A stretch of 64,000 bases of DNA from NCBI GenBank assembly GCA_964559835.1, contig CAZLJE010000021.1, positions 1 to 64,000 of the forward strand. Direction: 5' to 3'. Source of the stretch: DAISJI01 sp964559835 (GTDB taxonomy: Bacteria > Acidobacteriota > Terriglobia > Terriglobales > Acidobacteriaceae). The notes beneath the pieces are model-generated. The model made no database searches, was not told the DNA's origin, and was given only the letters and a program-made list of their open reading frames with translations. Made by a program: the position numbers and the translations under genes. This document shows, piece after piece, positions 8,162 through 16,923 of the stretch. Each line of letters begins with the position of its first letter. Positions within the stretch are counted from its first letter, which is position 1.

Positions 8162-8778
8162 CATGCCTTCATCTGCAGCTTCTTGAGCTCCGAGTCAATG
8201 TCGCGCAGGAGCACAGCGATGGATTCCTGGAGATCGGCGTCGGTCAGGCGATGGGTATCAGAGCGCTGTAATATGCCTTCGAGATTCCGGCGAAGCAGGC
8301 GGAGCATCTCGAGATTGACGCGGGTGGTGTGTTCAACCCGAGCAACGACGGCGTTAAAAGGGGCTTCGAGTTCACGGAATTCGTCACCAGGCTCGAGCGC
8401 CAGCGGTTCCGGGTCGCCGAGCGAAAGCTTCGCAAGATGGCCACGCAGGTCTGCAACCGGCGCAGCCATCCGGCGTGCCCGCAACAGAGCGTAGATGGCG
8501 GCGACCCCTCCGGCAATGAAGAGGAAGGCCGCTAGCCACAACTCCAGGCGAAACAACTGCGCGGCCAGGAGCGCCCTGAAGACAGGACTGGGATCGGCCG
8601 CGAGCTGGCGGTGCATCGGCAGCCATACGAAAAAGATAGTCAGCGCGAGCAGCAACGCGCCATAGAGCATGACAGGAAACAATGCCCTGAGCTGAAAGCC
8701 CAGAGTAAGTGTCGTCCGCGGACGAGGAGTGCGGACGCGAGGAACGACTTTCGCTTCCGCCCTAACAGGAGAATTCAT
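8161..8778 (-). CDS. Membrane protein with HAMP-like domain
   Basis: The 205-aa protein has two membrane spans (about 30-50 and 75-97) around a short loop, then a HAMP-like linker (RRMAAPVADLRGHLAKLSLGD) and a coiled-coil C-terminus. No kinase, cyclase or methyl-accepting domain follows, so it is a stand-alone HAMP protein. It lies 49 nt downstream of trpG and overlaps the pilin gene by 4 nt, forming a trpG-HAMP-pilin unit on the minus strand. The function is unknown; a role in pilus or surface signalling is only suggested by the coupling. Confidence 0.6.
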   Translation of the reverse strand: MNSPVRAEAKVVPRVRTPRPRTTLTLGFQLRALFPVMLYGALLLALTIFFVWLPMHRQLAADPSPVFRALLAAQLFRLELWLAAFLFIAGGVAAIYALLRARRMAAPVADLRGHLAKLSLGDPEPLALEPGDEFRELEAPFNAVVARVEHTTRVNLEMLRLLRRNLEGILQRSDTHRLTDADLQESIAVLLRDIDSELKKLQMKA

Positions 8779-8827
8779 GGCCCTCCCAAGAGTTCGGGAA
8801 ACGAGACTTTAGCACAGGAAGTTTGAG

Positions 8828-9403
8828 TCAGAGTCCAAGGAAGTTTGCCAATAACTGTTTACCAGAATGGGTAAGCACGCTTTCGGGATGGAACTGAACG
8901 CCCTCGACGCGATACTTGCGGTGGCGCAGGCCCATGATCGTCTTCGATCCGTCGGCTTCGGTAGTCGTGGCTGAGATCTCCAACTCGTCGGGTAAACCTT
9001 TTTCTTCGACAACCAGCGAATGATAACGAGTCGCCTGCATGGGTTCGGGCAGGCCTTGGAAGACGGTCCGGTTGTCATGGACGACCTGGCTCGTCTTACC
9101 GTGCATCAGTTGGGGCGCGCGCACGACATTGCCGCCGAAAGCGGCGCCGATGGCCTGGTGTCCGAGACAGACCCCGAGCACAGGGACCTTGCCGGCAAAG
9201 CGGCGGACCAGCTCGATGCTGATGCCGGCGTCGTGGGGCGTGCAGGGGCCGGGAGAGACAACGATGCGCGAGGGATGGAGCGATTCGACATCGGAGACAC
9301 TCACCTGGTCGTTACGGCGGACGACGACCTCTTCGCCGAGCTCGCCGAAATACTGAACGAGGTTGTAGGTGAAGGAGTCGTAGTTGTCGAGGACGAAAAG
9401 CAT
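8828..9403 (-). CDS. trpG: Anthranilate/aminodeoxychorismate synthase glutaminase
   Basis: The 191-aa class I glutamine amidotransferase supplies ammonia to TrpE and possibly PabB. The triad is visible: Cys79 in GVCLGH, and His171/Glu173 in FHPES. SPGPCTP near residue 50 is the oxyanion-region motif. Only one such gene is in the window, so it may be amphibolic (trpG/pabA). It is 5.5 kb from trpE. A heptamer array abuts the start codon, so its promoter must lie in or beyond that array. Confidence 0.9.
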   Translation of the reverse strand: MLFVLDNYDSFTYNLVQYFGELGEEVVVRRNDQVSVSDVESLHPSRIVVSPGPCTPHDAGISIELVRRFAGKVPVLGVCLGHQAIGAAFGGNVVRAPQLMHGKTSQVVHDNRTVFQGLPEPMQATRYHSLVVEEKGLPDELEISATTTEADGSKTIMGLRHRKYRVEGVQFHPESVLTHSGKQLLANFLGL

Positions 9404-9433
9404 GGCGTAGGGCGCAGGGCTTAGGGCGTAGGG
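9404..9433. repeat. Heptamer array GGGCGTA upstream of trpG
   Basis: Four 7-bp units (GGCGTAG, GGCGCAG, GGCTTAG, GGCGTAG frame) lie directly against the trpG start codon. Confidence 0.75.
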
Positions 9434-9472
9434 AACCCGGCGACGGTTTGATTATCGCAGAAAAGCTTTCAG

Positions 9473-9535
9473 CACAAAGGACACGAAGGAACACCAAGGA
9501 AGAACAATGCAGGTTCCTCGCTCGGAATGACAGCA
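9473..9535. repeat. ACACGAAGG-type dispersed repeat
   Basis: ACAAAGG, ACACGAAGG and ACACCAAGG follow one another, then CCTCGCTCGGAATGACA, a second dispersed motif also seen near 22730 and 30775. Confidence 0.6.
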
Positions 9536-9558
9536 AAAAGATTCAGGTAAAGGTGAGA

Positions 9559-10665
9559 TTAGCTGGCTTCACGGGTGGAGCGGGGGAGGTCGGAGTAGAG
9601 GATGACGGAATTACGGCCGGAGCCTTTGGCGACGTAGAGAGCGGCATCGGCCGCCTCGATGAGTTCGCGCTTGAACTGGGCGTCCGTGTCGAAAACGCCG
9701 ATGCCGATGCTGATGGTGAGGTGCTCGGGGGCGGTGGGCGAACCGGCGAAGAATCGGGCCTGCTCGACGGCGCGGCGCAGGCGCTCCGCAACGAGCATGG
9801 CGCCGGCCTCTCCGGTCTCGGGCAGGATAAGGACGAATTCCTCGCCGCCATAACGAGCGACGGTGTCGACCTCGCGCATGTCCTTCATGAGCAGGGCGGC
9901 GACGTCGCGCAGGACCTGGTCGCCGGCGTGGTGTCCGTAGCGGTCGTTGAGCTGCTTGAAGTGGTCGATGTCGGCCATGAGCAGCGCGAACTGCGTTTTC
10001 TTACGCTCGCTGCGCTTGATCTCCAGCTCGAGTTGTTGCTCGAAGTAGCCGCGGGTCTTCAGACCGGTAAGGAAGTCGGTGAAGGCGAAGGTGATGAGGC
10101 CCTCATTGGCGTATTCGCGCGTGAGAAGGTTCTCCGCGATCAGCGAAGTGATCCAGAGGATCTGGGCGTCGTCGCGAGAGAAGGCGGTGGCCCTGGAGCC
10201 GAAGAGTTGGATGGAACCGAGCGAACGATTGCTTACCATCAACGGAATAATGAGGGCGGACGCGGCGCCTACAGTTTGCAGGACGGCGTCGGCCTGGATG
10301 TTGCGTCCGCGAGTGACCAGCAGCGGGCGGGCAAACTTCGCGGCCCAGAAATTCAGGATATTGCCGCGAGCGAACATCTCGCGCGGGGATTCTTCGAAAC
10401 CACGCGCGACGCGGGCGCGGACCTGCTCCTCGGATTCTTCCCAGAAATAAACGAGGCACTTTTCAAACGGTGCGATGTCGGCGGCGAAATCGCAGAGGAG
10501 GTTGAGGGTGGCGTCGAACTGCATGGGGAGGCCGGAGAGCATGGCAAGACGGAGCAGCACGTTGACCTCACGCCAGCGCTGCTGGATGATGCTCTGCTTG
10601 AGTTCGGAAAAAACCTCGACAACGAATTTCTCCGGAGAATCGGAGGACTCAAAGCCGAAGCCCAT
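9559..10665 (-). CDS. GAF-GGDEF diguanylate cyclase
   Basis: The 368-aa cytoplasmic protein pairs an N-terminal GAF-like sensor region (about 25-175) with a GGDEF domain (about 200-360). The active loop reads ARYGGEEF. An RxxD inhibitory-site motif (REVD) lies five residues upstream, so c-di-GMP synthesis with product inhibition is expected. DFLTGLKTRGYF and DIDHFKQLND are classic GGDEF segments. The frame is open 75 codons further upstream, but that part is Cys/Arg-rich and unlike any domain, so I start at MGFGFESSD. The GAF ligand is unknown. Confidence 0.88.
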   Translation of the reverse strand: MGFGFESSDSPEKFVVEVFSELKQSIIQQRWREVNVLLRLAMLSGLPMQFDATLNLLCDFAADIAPFEKCLVYFWEESEEQVRARVARGFEESPREMFARGNILNFWAAKFARPLLVTRGRNIQADAVLQTVGAASALIIPLMVSNRSLGSIQLFGSRATAFSRDDAQILWITSLIAENLLTREYANEGLITFAFTDFLTGLKTRGYFEQQLELEIKRSERKKTQFALLMADIDHFKQLNDRYGHHAGDQVLRDVAALLMKDMREVDTVARYGGEEFVLILPETGEAGAMLVAERLRRAVEQARFFAGSPTAPEHLTISIGIGVFDTDAQFKRELIEAADAALYVAKGSGRNSVILYSDLPRSTREAS

Positions 10666-11228
10666 AGCTGATCCGAGCACGGCCGGACACCCTTTCCCTG
10701 GCCCCAAGAAGTCGGCGCAGAAGCCCCACGCACACCGTCGCAACGGGGGGATGCACGCATCCTGCCAGAATTCTAAGCTACTGCCCTTACTGAGGTTAGC
10801 TCCTGCCGAACAGGCGCAGCGCGGGACATAGCGGCGCGCTTGAGTACATGAGATGCGGGGTCGGCGGACAAGGTACGTAGAGCAGGACATTTTGTTGGAA
10901 CGGAAGTGCTAACACCAGGGACGCGGGACGCGGGGCGCGGGGCACAGGAGAAGGTCGAGCGTTTGGAAGGAGAGTTGCTGGGGTGCGACTTCTTACGAAA
11001 TATTTCTGGCACATTGCGAGAAGTCTTTGCTTTTAGGCGCAAGATGGCGCTAGGATAGAAGGTGGGCGTAACGCCTGCGCCCAACGCAAGATAATTTGTA
11101 CCTAGCCGTAGTTTCTCGAAAGAGTCACGGTATCGCACCTCACCGCGCGATGTAGTGACTACGTTCGTGGGCCCTGTAGCTCCCACATCCGCGTGCAACC
11201 AGCGCGGTCCACCATGGAGAGAGTCGGC
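10666..11228. other. Intergenic region with a short heptamer array
   Basis: This 563-bp divergent spacer has no convincing gene. It holds a G-rich heptamer array (GGGACGC/GGGGCGC, about 10916-10948). The promoters of the GGDEF and GvpL/F genes are expected here, but I cannot place them. Confidence 0.5.
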
Positions 11229-11972
11229 ATGGCATGGTACGCCTACTGCATTACCGAGCAGCACGCCTTTTTTAACGGCAATCGCGCACGACGTCCGTTC
11301 CCGATCCAGGGACTCGCAGGAGTTGAGGGGGCGCAAGTGTACGCGTACCCGAGCGGAGAGTTTGCCGTCATCGTTAGCCCGTACGACCGTCCGGGACAAC
11401 TTGGCCAACAAGCAGTGCTGGAGCACGCGCGAGTCGTGAGCGAATGCTTCCGCAATACGACCGTGCTTCCCTTCCGCTTCGGCACGGTATTCGATAACCA
11501 CGACGCGGTAAGGCGTGCTGTCCGCGCCAATCGCAAGAGCTTCACGGAGAGCGTCAGCCGGCTGAAGGGGAAATCGGAGATGCACGTGAAGGTGGTGGTG
11601 AGGGGAAATCAATCGCTTCGCGATGTATTGCCGGAAGCGACGCTGCCCCACACGGTCGGGAGCGAATACCTGACGGCGCTGCGGGACATGGCGGCGAAAG
11701 ACCGCGAACGGCAGAGCAAGGCGCGCGCGGTGTCGGTGCAGGTGCACAAGCTGTTCTCGCCGCTGGAATCGGAAGTGAGCTGCAAGAAAGCGGTCTCGGG
11801 CGGGCTGCTGATCGACATCGCGCACCTGATCGACTCGAAGACGGTGGAGAAGTACCAGAATCGTTCGAGCGCGGCGGTGCGGCAGTTGAAGGACTGCGAG
11901 ATATCGGTGAGCGGGCCATGGCCGCCGTATCACTTCACGCCGAACAAGCTGAAGTTGAGGACGGTTTCGTAA
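11229..11972 (+). CDS. GvpL/GvpF-family protein
   Basis: The 248-aa protein matches the gas-vesicle GvpL/GvpF family: the opening AWYAYCITE, a central VLPFRFGTVF near residue 87, and a second half with a helical segment and a closing WPPYHF. In gas-vesicle clusters these proteins bind GvpA and help assembly. Here no gvpA, gvpN or other gvp gene is present, so the role is unclear. The start at 11229 is supported by GGAGAG at about 11217. It is followed by a heptamer stretch and a strong terminator, so it is probably monocistronic. Confidence 0.75.
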   Translation: MAWYAYCITEQHAFFNGNRARRPFPIQGLAGVEGAQVYAYPSGEFAVIVSPYDRPGQLGQQAVLEHARVVSECFRNTTVLPFRFGTVFDNHDAVRRAVRANRKSFTESVSRLKGKSEMHVKVVVRGNQSLRDVLPEATLPHTVGSEYLTALRDMAAKDRERQSKARAVSVQVHKLFSPLESEVSCKKAVSGGLLIDIAHLIDSKTVEKYQNRSSAAVRQLKDCEISVSGPWPPYHFTPNKLKLRTVS

Positions 11973-11974
11973 AG

Positions 11975-11993
11975 CAGTTGTAAGTTGCAAGTT
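11975..11993. repeat. Short heptamer array GTTGTAA
   Basis: GTTGTAA-GTTGCAA-GTT begins 4 nt after the GvpL/F stop codon, just before the terminator stem. Confidence 0.6.
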
Positions 11994-11996
11994 CCG

Positions 11997-12020
11997 GGGG
12001 CGCTAGAAGCGCCCCTTTTT
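11997..12020 (+). terminator. Rho-independent terminator after GvpL/F gene
   Basis: GGGGCGC (11997-12003) pairs with GCGCCCC (12009-12015), 5-nt loop, followed by five T. Confidence 0.85.
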
Positions 12021-12021
12021 C

Positions 12022-12051
12022 ATTTTTGATTTTCGAATTTCGATTTTTGAA
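12022..12051. repeat. AT-rich heptamer array TTTTCGA
   Basis: Four 7-bp units (TTTTTGA, TTTTCGA, ATTTCGA, TTTTTGA) follow the terminator. The remainder to 12309 has GCCCGCGTTAC and AAGCCTGGCTCCTACAC motifs but no gene. Confidence 0.65.
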
Positions 12052-12309
12052 TACGGCAGGCATGGTGGATAGTGACCGGCGGGACGCCGATGTTCCGTTG
12101 CAGGCGAGACGCCCGCGTTACGTGATTGGCCGACGCAGATGCTACGTTGCAGGTGAGCGCCCGCGTTACCGGGGCCAAGCCTGGCTCCTACACGTACACG
12201 TTCTTAGTACTTTTCTGCCCAGAATCCAGCCTCTGGAGCCAACTTTTGCATCCTAGTATCCAGAACAGCAGCAGCTACCGAACGTTGATAGCGGCCGGCC
12301 CAGCCTCCT

Positions 12310-13914
12310 ATGGTCCTGAACCGTTCCAAGATCCTCGTGGTGGACGACGAGAAGAACGTTCTCGTTACAGTCGTCGCCATACTTCAGCAGGAAGGGTACG
12401 ACGTGGACGCGGCGCCCGACGGGCAGACCGCGATCGAACTGATCCGCTCCCGTACCTACGACCTGGTCATGACCGACCTGAAGATGCCGGGGACCGACGG
12501 TCTGGCGGTGCTGGAAGAAGTGCGGCAAGTATCACCCAGCACGGTAACGCTGATGATGACGGGCTATGGGTCGGTGGACACGGCGCTGGAGGCGTTACAG
12601 CGAGGCGCGTACGAATACCTGCTGAAGCCGACGGAAGTCGCCGATCTGAAGGCGGCGGTGCGGCGGTCGCTGGAACGGAAGCGGCTATCGGAGATCGACA
12701 CGCTCTACCGCGTGAGCCGGACGGTGACGACCTCGCTGGACCCGGCGCAGATCGCGAACGAGGTGACCGAGGCGGCACGCGAGGTGCTGGCGGTCACGGA
12801 TGCGCGGCTGCTGAGCTTCGCGGGTGAAGATCCGTCGCAGCCTGAAGCGGAAGAGTTGGCGGAGCTGGTGCGACGGCCGCAGGTGTGGCCGCGACTGGCC
12901 GCGGGCGAAGCAATCACGTCGGGAAGTTCGCATTTATGGCTGCGCGAGTGGGCGGAGCAGCACGGAATGGGCTCGGTGGCGCTGGTGCCGGGGATCGCGA
13001 AGAACGTGCTAACGTGCGTGTTATGCGTGTGGAACACCGGCGCGTTCGACTTTCATGCGAGCACGCAACGGTTCCTGCGCGGGTTGGCGGGGCAATCGGC
13101 GCTGGCGCTGTCGCACGCGGCAATGTTCGCGAAGCTGCAACAGAACAACCAGGAACTGGCGGCGGCGAACGAAAAATTGCGGGAGCTCGACAAGTTGAAA
13201 TCGCAGTTCCTGAGCGTCGCAACCCACGAGCTGCGCACGCCGTTAAGCGTGATCCTGGGCTACAACTCGATGCTGTCGGAGATGCTGCACGACCGGCTCG
13301 ACGAACAGGAGCAGCAGACGCTGCGGGAATCGGTCGCGGCATGCAAGCGCCTGATCCGGCTGGTGAACTCGATGCTCGACATCACGCAGATCGAGTCGGG
13401 CAAGATGCGGATGCAGTTCGAGCCGGCCGACCTGCGGAAGCTGGTGCAAAGCGTGGGGACGCTGTTCCAGCATGACGCGCAGACGAAAAACGTGCACATC
13501 GCGGTCGAGGTCCCGGCAAGGCTGCCGAGGCTGGTCATGGACTGCGAACGCATCGAGCAGGTACTGGTCAACCTGGTCGGGAACGCTTTGAAGTTTACCG
13601 GGAGCGGCGGGTTTATCACGATCGCGGTCCGACAGACGGCTTCGGGAGTGCAGGTATCGGTGAGCGATACCGGGATCGGAATTGCAGCCGAGGACCTGGA
13701 CAAGATCTTCGATGAATTCGCGCAGGTGCAGCGACAGGCGGCGAAGCGCCAGCGTGAGGGGAGCGGCCTGGGCTTGGCGATCGCCAAGCGCATCGTGGAG
13801 GCCCACCACGGGTCGATGGAAGTCCGAAGCGAAGTCGGCCGGGGGGCCACGTTCTCGTTCACGCTGCCCGAAGATGCCGCCGGCCGGAAGCTCGGAACCG
13901 CCGTCTGCGCATAA
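12310..13914 (+). CDS. Hybrid REC-GAF-histidine kinase
   Basis: The 534-aa soluble protein has an N-terminal receiver (7-120) with phospho-acceptor Asp56 in VMTDLKMPG, a GAF-like region (about 130-275), a short coiled coil, HisKA with His306 in THELRTPL, and a HATPase_c domain with N-box LVNLVGNALKFT, SDTGIGI and GSGLGLAI. No membrane span is present, so it probably takes input through its receiver or GAF. A sigma-54 response regulator follows 285 nt downstream on the same strand and is a plausible partner. No clear Shine-Dalgarno precedes the ATG. Confidence 0.9.
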   Translation: MVLNRSKILVVDDEKNVLVTVVAILQQEGYDVDAAPDGQTAIELIRSRTYDLVMTDLKMPGTDGLAVLEEVRQVSPSTVTLMMTGYGSVDTALEALQRGAYEYLLKPTEVADLKAAVRRSLERKRLSEIDTLYRVSRTVTTSLDPAQIANEVTEAAREVLAVTDARLLSFAGEDPSQPEAEELAELVRRPQVWPRLAAGEAITSGSSHLWLREWAEQHGMGSVALVPGIAKNVLTCVLCVWNTGAFDFHASTQRFLRGLAGQSALALSHAAMFAKLQQNNQELAAANEKLRELDKLKSQFLSVATHELRTPLSVILGYNSMLSEMLHDRLDEQEQQTLRESVAACKRLIRLVNSMLDITQIESGKMRMQFEPADLRKLVQSVGTLFQHDAQTKNVHIAVEVPARLPRLVMDCERIEQVLVNLVGNALKFTGSGGFITIAVRQTASGVQVSVSDTGIGIAAEDLDKIFDEFAQVQRQAAKRQREGSGLGLAIAKRIVEAHHGSMEVRSEVGRGATFSFTLPEDAAGRKLGTAVCA

Positions 13915-14199
13915 TTGTGGACATCCCGCTACCACTGTTTGGAATCAGAAGTACAATACCGCCATCCAGGCAGGCTGCCGGAGCGGTCCATTCGGGTGGG
14001 GGAGTGACGCAAAGTTCTCAACTGGGGATTCACAGAACGCTATTTACCTAGTGGTAATAACAGAGTTTCCGCCGAATCAGGTCACGACCGTGCCGACAAG
14101 TGGTTTCGAACTACTGTTTGGTATCGGAGTTGCCGCTGGAATAGACGTTGGGCTTCAGGTTTTAGGCGTTAAGCAAAACGGGCTCGGAGGCCAAATACG

Positions 14200-15744
14200 A
14201 TGTTGACGCAAAAAACCAGGGTGCTGATCGTGGACGACGACGCCAGCATGGCGCGCTACCTCAGCTCGTACCTGGCGCGGCACAATTTTGACGTCAATAT
14301 CGTGGGCAGCGGTGAGGAAGCGATCCGCATGTTCCGGGTGTACGACCCGGCGCTGGTGCTGATGGATGTCGCCATGGCCGGCATGAACGGGCTGGACACG
14401 CTGGAGCGCATCAAGCAGATCAAGCCGGATGTGTCGGTGATCATGATCTCCGGACAGACGAACCCGGAACTGATCTTCCGCGCGTCGAAGCTGGGCGCCG
14501 ACGATTACATCAGCAAGCCGTTCGAGCCGAAGGAACTGGATGTCCGGATCGCGAAGGTGATCGACAAGCAGCGACTGGTGAGCGAAGTCACGCAGCTTCG
14601 GGAACAGGTGCGCCGGCACAGCGACTTCAGCGGACTCTTCGGGACAAGCCCGAAGATGGAAGAAGTGAAGATGACGATCGAGCAGGTGGCGGACACGAAC
14701 GCCACCGTGCTGATCCGCGGCGAGAGCGGAACGGGTAAAGAAGTGGTTGCGCGCATGGTGTACGGCCAGTCGATGCGGCGCGAGAAGCCGTTCGTGAAGG
14801 TGAACTGCGCGGCCATCCCGCACGAACTGCTGGAGAGCGAACTGTTCGGTTACGAACCGGGAGCGTTCACGGGCGCGAACCGGCAAAAGCTGGGCAAGTT
14901 CGACCAGGCCAACTACGGGACGATCTTTCTCGATGAAATCAGCGAAATGCATCCGGCGCTGCAGGCGAAGCTGCTGCACGTCCTGCAGGATGGCGAGTTT
15001 GCGCGACTGGGCGGCAAGCGGGACATAGCCGTCGACGTGCGCGTGCTGGCGGCGACGAACAAGCCGCTGGAGCGCGCGGTGGAAGAAGGCCTGTTCCGCG
15101 AAGACCTGTTCTACCGGCTGAACGTCGTCACGATCCATATCCCGCCGCTACGCGAGCGTCGCGAGGAGATCCCGATCTTCCTCGATTTCTTCCTGCGCAA
15201 GTACAGCGAGTTTTACGGCAAGACGCCTGCGCCGTTTAGCGATTACGCGGTGAGCCGGATGATGGAATACAACTGGCCGGGAAACATCCGCGAGCTGGAG
15301 AACCTGGTCAAGCGGTACACGATCGTAGGCAACGAGCCGCAGATCATCCGCGAGTTGTCGACGCACAAACCGATCGTGCGGTCGGAAGGATCGACGAATT
15401 CGCCCATCTGGGGCATCAAGCAGGACAGCGTTCAGCTTGGCGTGAACGCACCGCCCTCGATGGGCATGCCCTCGGTTGAAGCGGCAGCGCCTCCGCCGGC
15501 TCCAGGGGGCGGAAACGGTAGCGGGTCCCCTGCGGCCGAGATGGAGATGCCGTCTTTGCTGGAGATTGGACGGCGGGCGGCCATGCAGGCTGAGCGCGTG
15601 GCGATCGAGCGGGTGCTGGCGCAGACGCGCTGGAACCGCCGGCAGGCGGCGAAGATCCTGAAAATCAGCTACAAAGCTCTGCTCAATAAGCTGAAAGCGA
15701 TGGAGGAGCAGAAGCAAGTCCAAGCTAAGCAGCCAAGTGCCTAG
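14200..15744 (+). CDS. NtrC-family sigma-54 response regulator
   Basis: The 514-aa activator has a receiver (7-120, Asp56 in LVLMDVAMAG), an AAA+ sigma-54 interaction domain (about 145-375) with Walker A GESGTGKE, the sigma-54-contacting loop GAFTGA, and Walker B IFLDEISEM. A long Ala/Pro/Gly-rich linker (about 400-455) leads to a C-terminal Fis-type helix-turn-helix (RRQAAKILKISYKALLNKL). It should activate sigma-54 promoters upon phosphorylation. GGAGG (14186-14190) sets the start. It likely works with the REC-GAF kinase just upstream. Confidence 0.93.
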   Translation: MLTQKTRVLIVDDDASMARYLSSYLARHNFDVNIVGSGEEAIRMFRVYDPALVLMDVAMAGMNGLDTLERIKQIKPDVSVIMISGQTNPELIFRASKLGADDYISKPFEPKELDVRIAKVIDKQRLVSEVTQLREQVRRHSDFSGLFGTSPKMEEVKMTIEQVADTNATVLIRGESGTGKEVVARMVYGQSMRREKPFVKVNCAAIPHELLESELFGYEPGAFTGANRQKLGKFDQANYGTIFLDEISEMHPALQAKLLHVLQDGEFARLGGKRDIAVDVRVLAATNKPLERAVEEGLFREDLFYRLNVVTIHIPPLRERREEIPIFLDFFLRKYSEFYGKTPAPFSDYAVSRMMEYNWPGNIRELENLVKRYTIVGNEPQIIRELSTHKPIVRSEGSTNSPIWGIKQDSVQLGVNAPPSMGMPSVEAAAPPPAPGGGNGSGSPAAEMEMPSLLEIGRRAAMQAERVAIERVLAQTRWNRRQAAKILKISYKALLNKLKAMEEQKQVQAKQPSA

Positions 15745-16060
15745 AGTTGGCATCAGGATGCCGACTACGGCACGCCGCTTTCAGGGTAGAGCGCTGCGAA
15801 TCCTGTGGAAATCATTTCCATTCTGAACCGCAAATCCATTCTGATTCAACCAGTTGGAAATATCCTCAAGATGTTGCACACGGGGGCAGGAAGTTTGGGG
15901 TTTGATGTGCTGCTTCGAAAACCAACAAAAGAGGCCGTTACAACATGTTTAGAACCCTCTTCCTTGATTGTCGACTTGTCCAATTTTGCCGGACCGGGAA
16001 CCCGGACGGCACCTTGCATCGCCTTCCCTGACTTTCCCTCCCTCTCTGAAGCCTCTTTAT

Positions 16061-16085
16061 AAGCGGCGCGAAAGCGCCGCTTTTT
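16061..16085 (+). terminator. Strong Rho-independent terminator
   Basis: AAGCGGCGC (16061-16069) pairs with GCGCCGCTT (16074-16082) around a GAAA tetraloop, continuing into TTTTT. It ends transcription from the sigma-54 regulator or from an undetected RNA. Confidence 0.85.
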
Positions 16086-16094
16086 AATCTCCGA

Positions 16095-16210
16095 GTGGTC
16101 AGTGATCGGTGGTCAGTGATCAGTAAATCGGCTCATCGGTAATCGGTGGTCGGTATCGGGATGGACGCCTGTTTTCCCGATCGGTAGTCGGCGATTGGTA
16201 ATTGGTAACC
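16095..16210. repeat. Heptamer arrays GTGGTCA/GTGATCA and GGTAATC
   Basis: 7-bp units GTGGTCA, GTGATCG, GTGGTCA and GTGATCA lead into ATCGGTA/ATCGGTG units (to about 16160). A second set (ATCGGTAGTCGG, ATTGGTAATTGGTAACC) follows at 16178-16210. Both run in the same direction here. Confidence 0.65.
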
Positions 16211-16273
16211 GGGAGACAGTCAGCGGATTCTGTCGCCAGCTGAAGCGGGCTCGGGGGTTTGTTGGCCCTTTCA

Positions 16274-16320
16274 CCCACAGCTGACGCTGTGGGCTAGGAT
16301 TATGGCGCGCTTCGCGCTCA
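16274..16320. repeat. TGAC-loop hairpin element, copy at 16274
   Basis: CCCACAGC (16274-16281), loop TGAC, GCTGTGGG (16286-16293), then CTAGGAT and a GCGCGCTTCGCGC partial palindrome. The same layout with a different stem occurs at 17021. Confidence 0.7.
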
Positions 16321-16552
16321 AGCTGTATCTACCTTTCGGGTTAACCCAGCGAACGAGAGTTGAGGGATTCGATGTGAAACGCAAACACCCATATTCCGCA
16401 TTTGAAGAAACTAAGGGAACATCATTAACGACGCAACCGGCATTGGATACGAAGCCGGCATGAGACCCTCAGTTGACTCCCTGTTTTCCCGGCGACTATG
16501 ATTACCGTTTGCACTAAGGTACCCGGAGTTGTCTGTAAGACCGGGGAAAACA

Positions 16553-16921
16553 ATGGACAAGAAGAAGCTAGAGACGTTCAGGAAGCGGCTGGAAGAGCGG
16601 CAGCAGGAGCTGCGGAAAAAGGTATCGGCGCAGCAGCAGGACGGGCGGGCCGCCGATCCGGGCGACATGGCGCAGGACATCGCCGACCGGGCTGCCAGTT
16701 CGTATACCAAGGAGTTTCTGTTCCACCAGAGCACGAATGACCGGGCGCTGCTGGGGATGGTGGAGGGCGCGCTGAGCCGGATCCGCGAAGGCAATTTCGG
16801 GCAGTGCATCTCGTGCGGGAAAGAGATCAACCCGAAGCGTCTGGAGGCCGTGCCGTGGACGCGTCATTGCATCGAATGCCAGGAGAAGGCAGAGCAGGGG
16901 CATTTGGCGAGCCAGGACTAA
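16553..16921 (+). CDS. DksA/TraR-family zinc-finger protein
   Basis: The 122-aa protein has an N-terminal coiled coil (about 1-70) and a C-terminal C4 zinc finger, C85-x2-C88-x17-C106-x2-C109, in the order ISCGKEINPKRL / CIEC. This is the DksA/TraR/YbiI family, whose members bind the RNA polymerase secondary channel and modulate transcription, often with ppGpp. The coiled-coil tip shows DPGDMAQDIAD, where DksA has a conserved D-x2-D acidic tip; its exact activity needs testing. The start is MDKKKLETF, with GGGGAAAA upstream. A long inverted heptamer arm starts 2 nt after its stop codon. Confidence 0.85.
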   Translation: MDKKKLETFRKRLEERQQELRKKVSAQQQDGRAADPGDMAQDIADRAASSYTKEFLFHQSTNDRALLGMVEGALSRIREGNFGQCISCGKEINPKRLEAVPWTRHCIECQEKAEQGHLASQD

Positions 16922-16923
16922 AA

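Larger units (their letters stand above)
15745..16552. other. Long intergenic region with terminator, heptamer units and hairpin element
   Basis: This 808-bp spacer has no clear gene. The first 315 bp are AT-richer and lead into the terminator at 16061, so they are either a long 3' UTR or a small RNA. After it come heptamer-type units (16095-16160 and 16178-16210) and a CCCACAGC-TGAC-GCTGTGGG hairpin followed by CTAGGAT and a GCGCGCTTCGCGC palindrome (16274-16320). Confidence 0.55.

Noticed and set aside
15805..16062. 85-codon frame before the 16061 terminator
   Set aside because: No ribosome binding site, atypical composition and no family. I favour an untranslated 3' region or small RNA instead.
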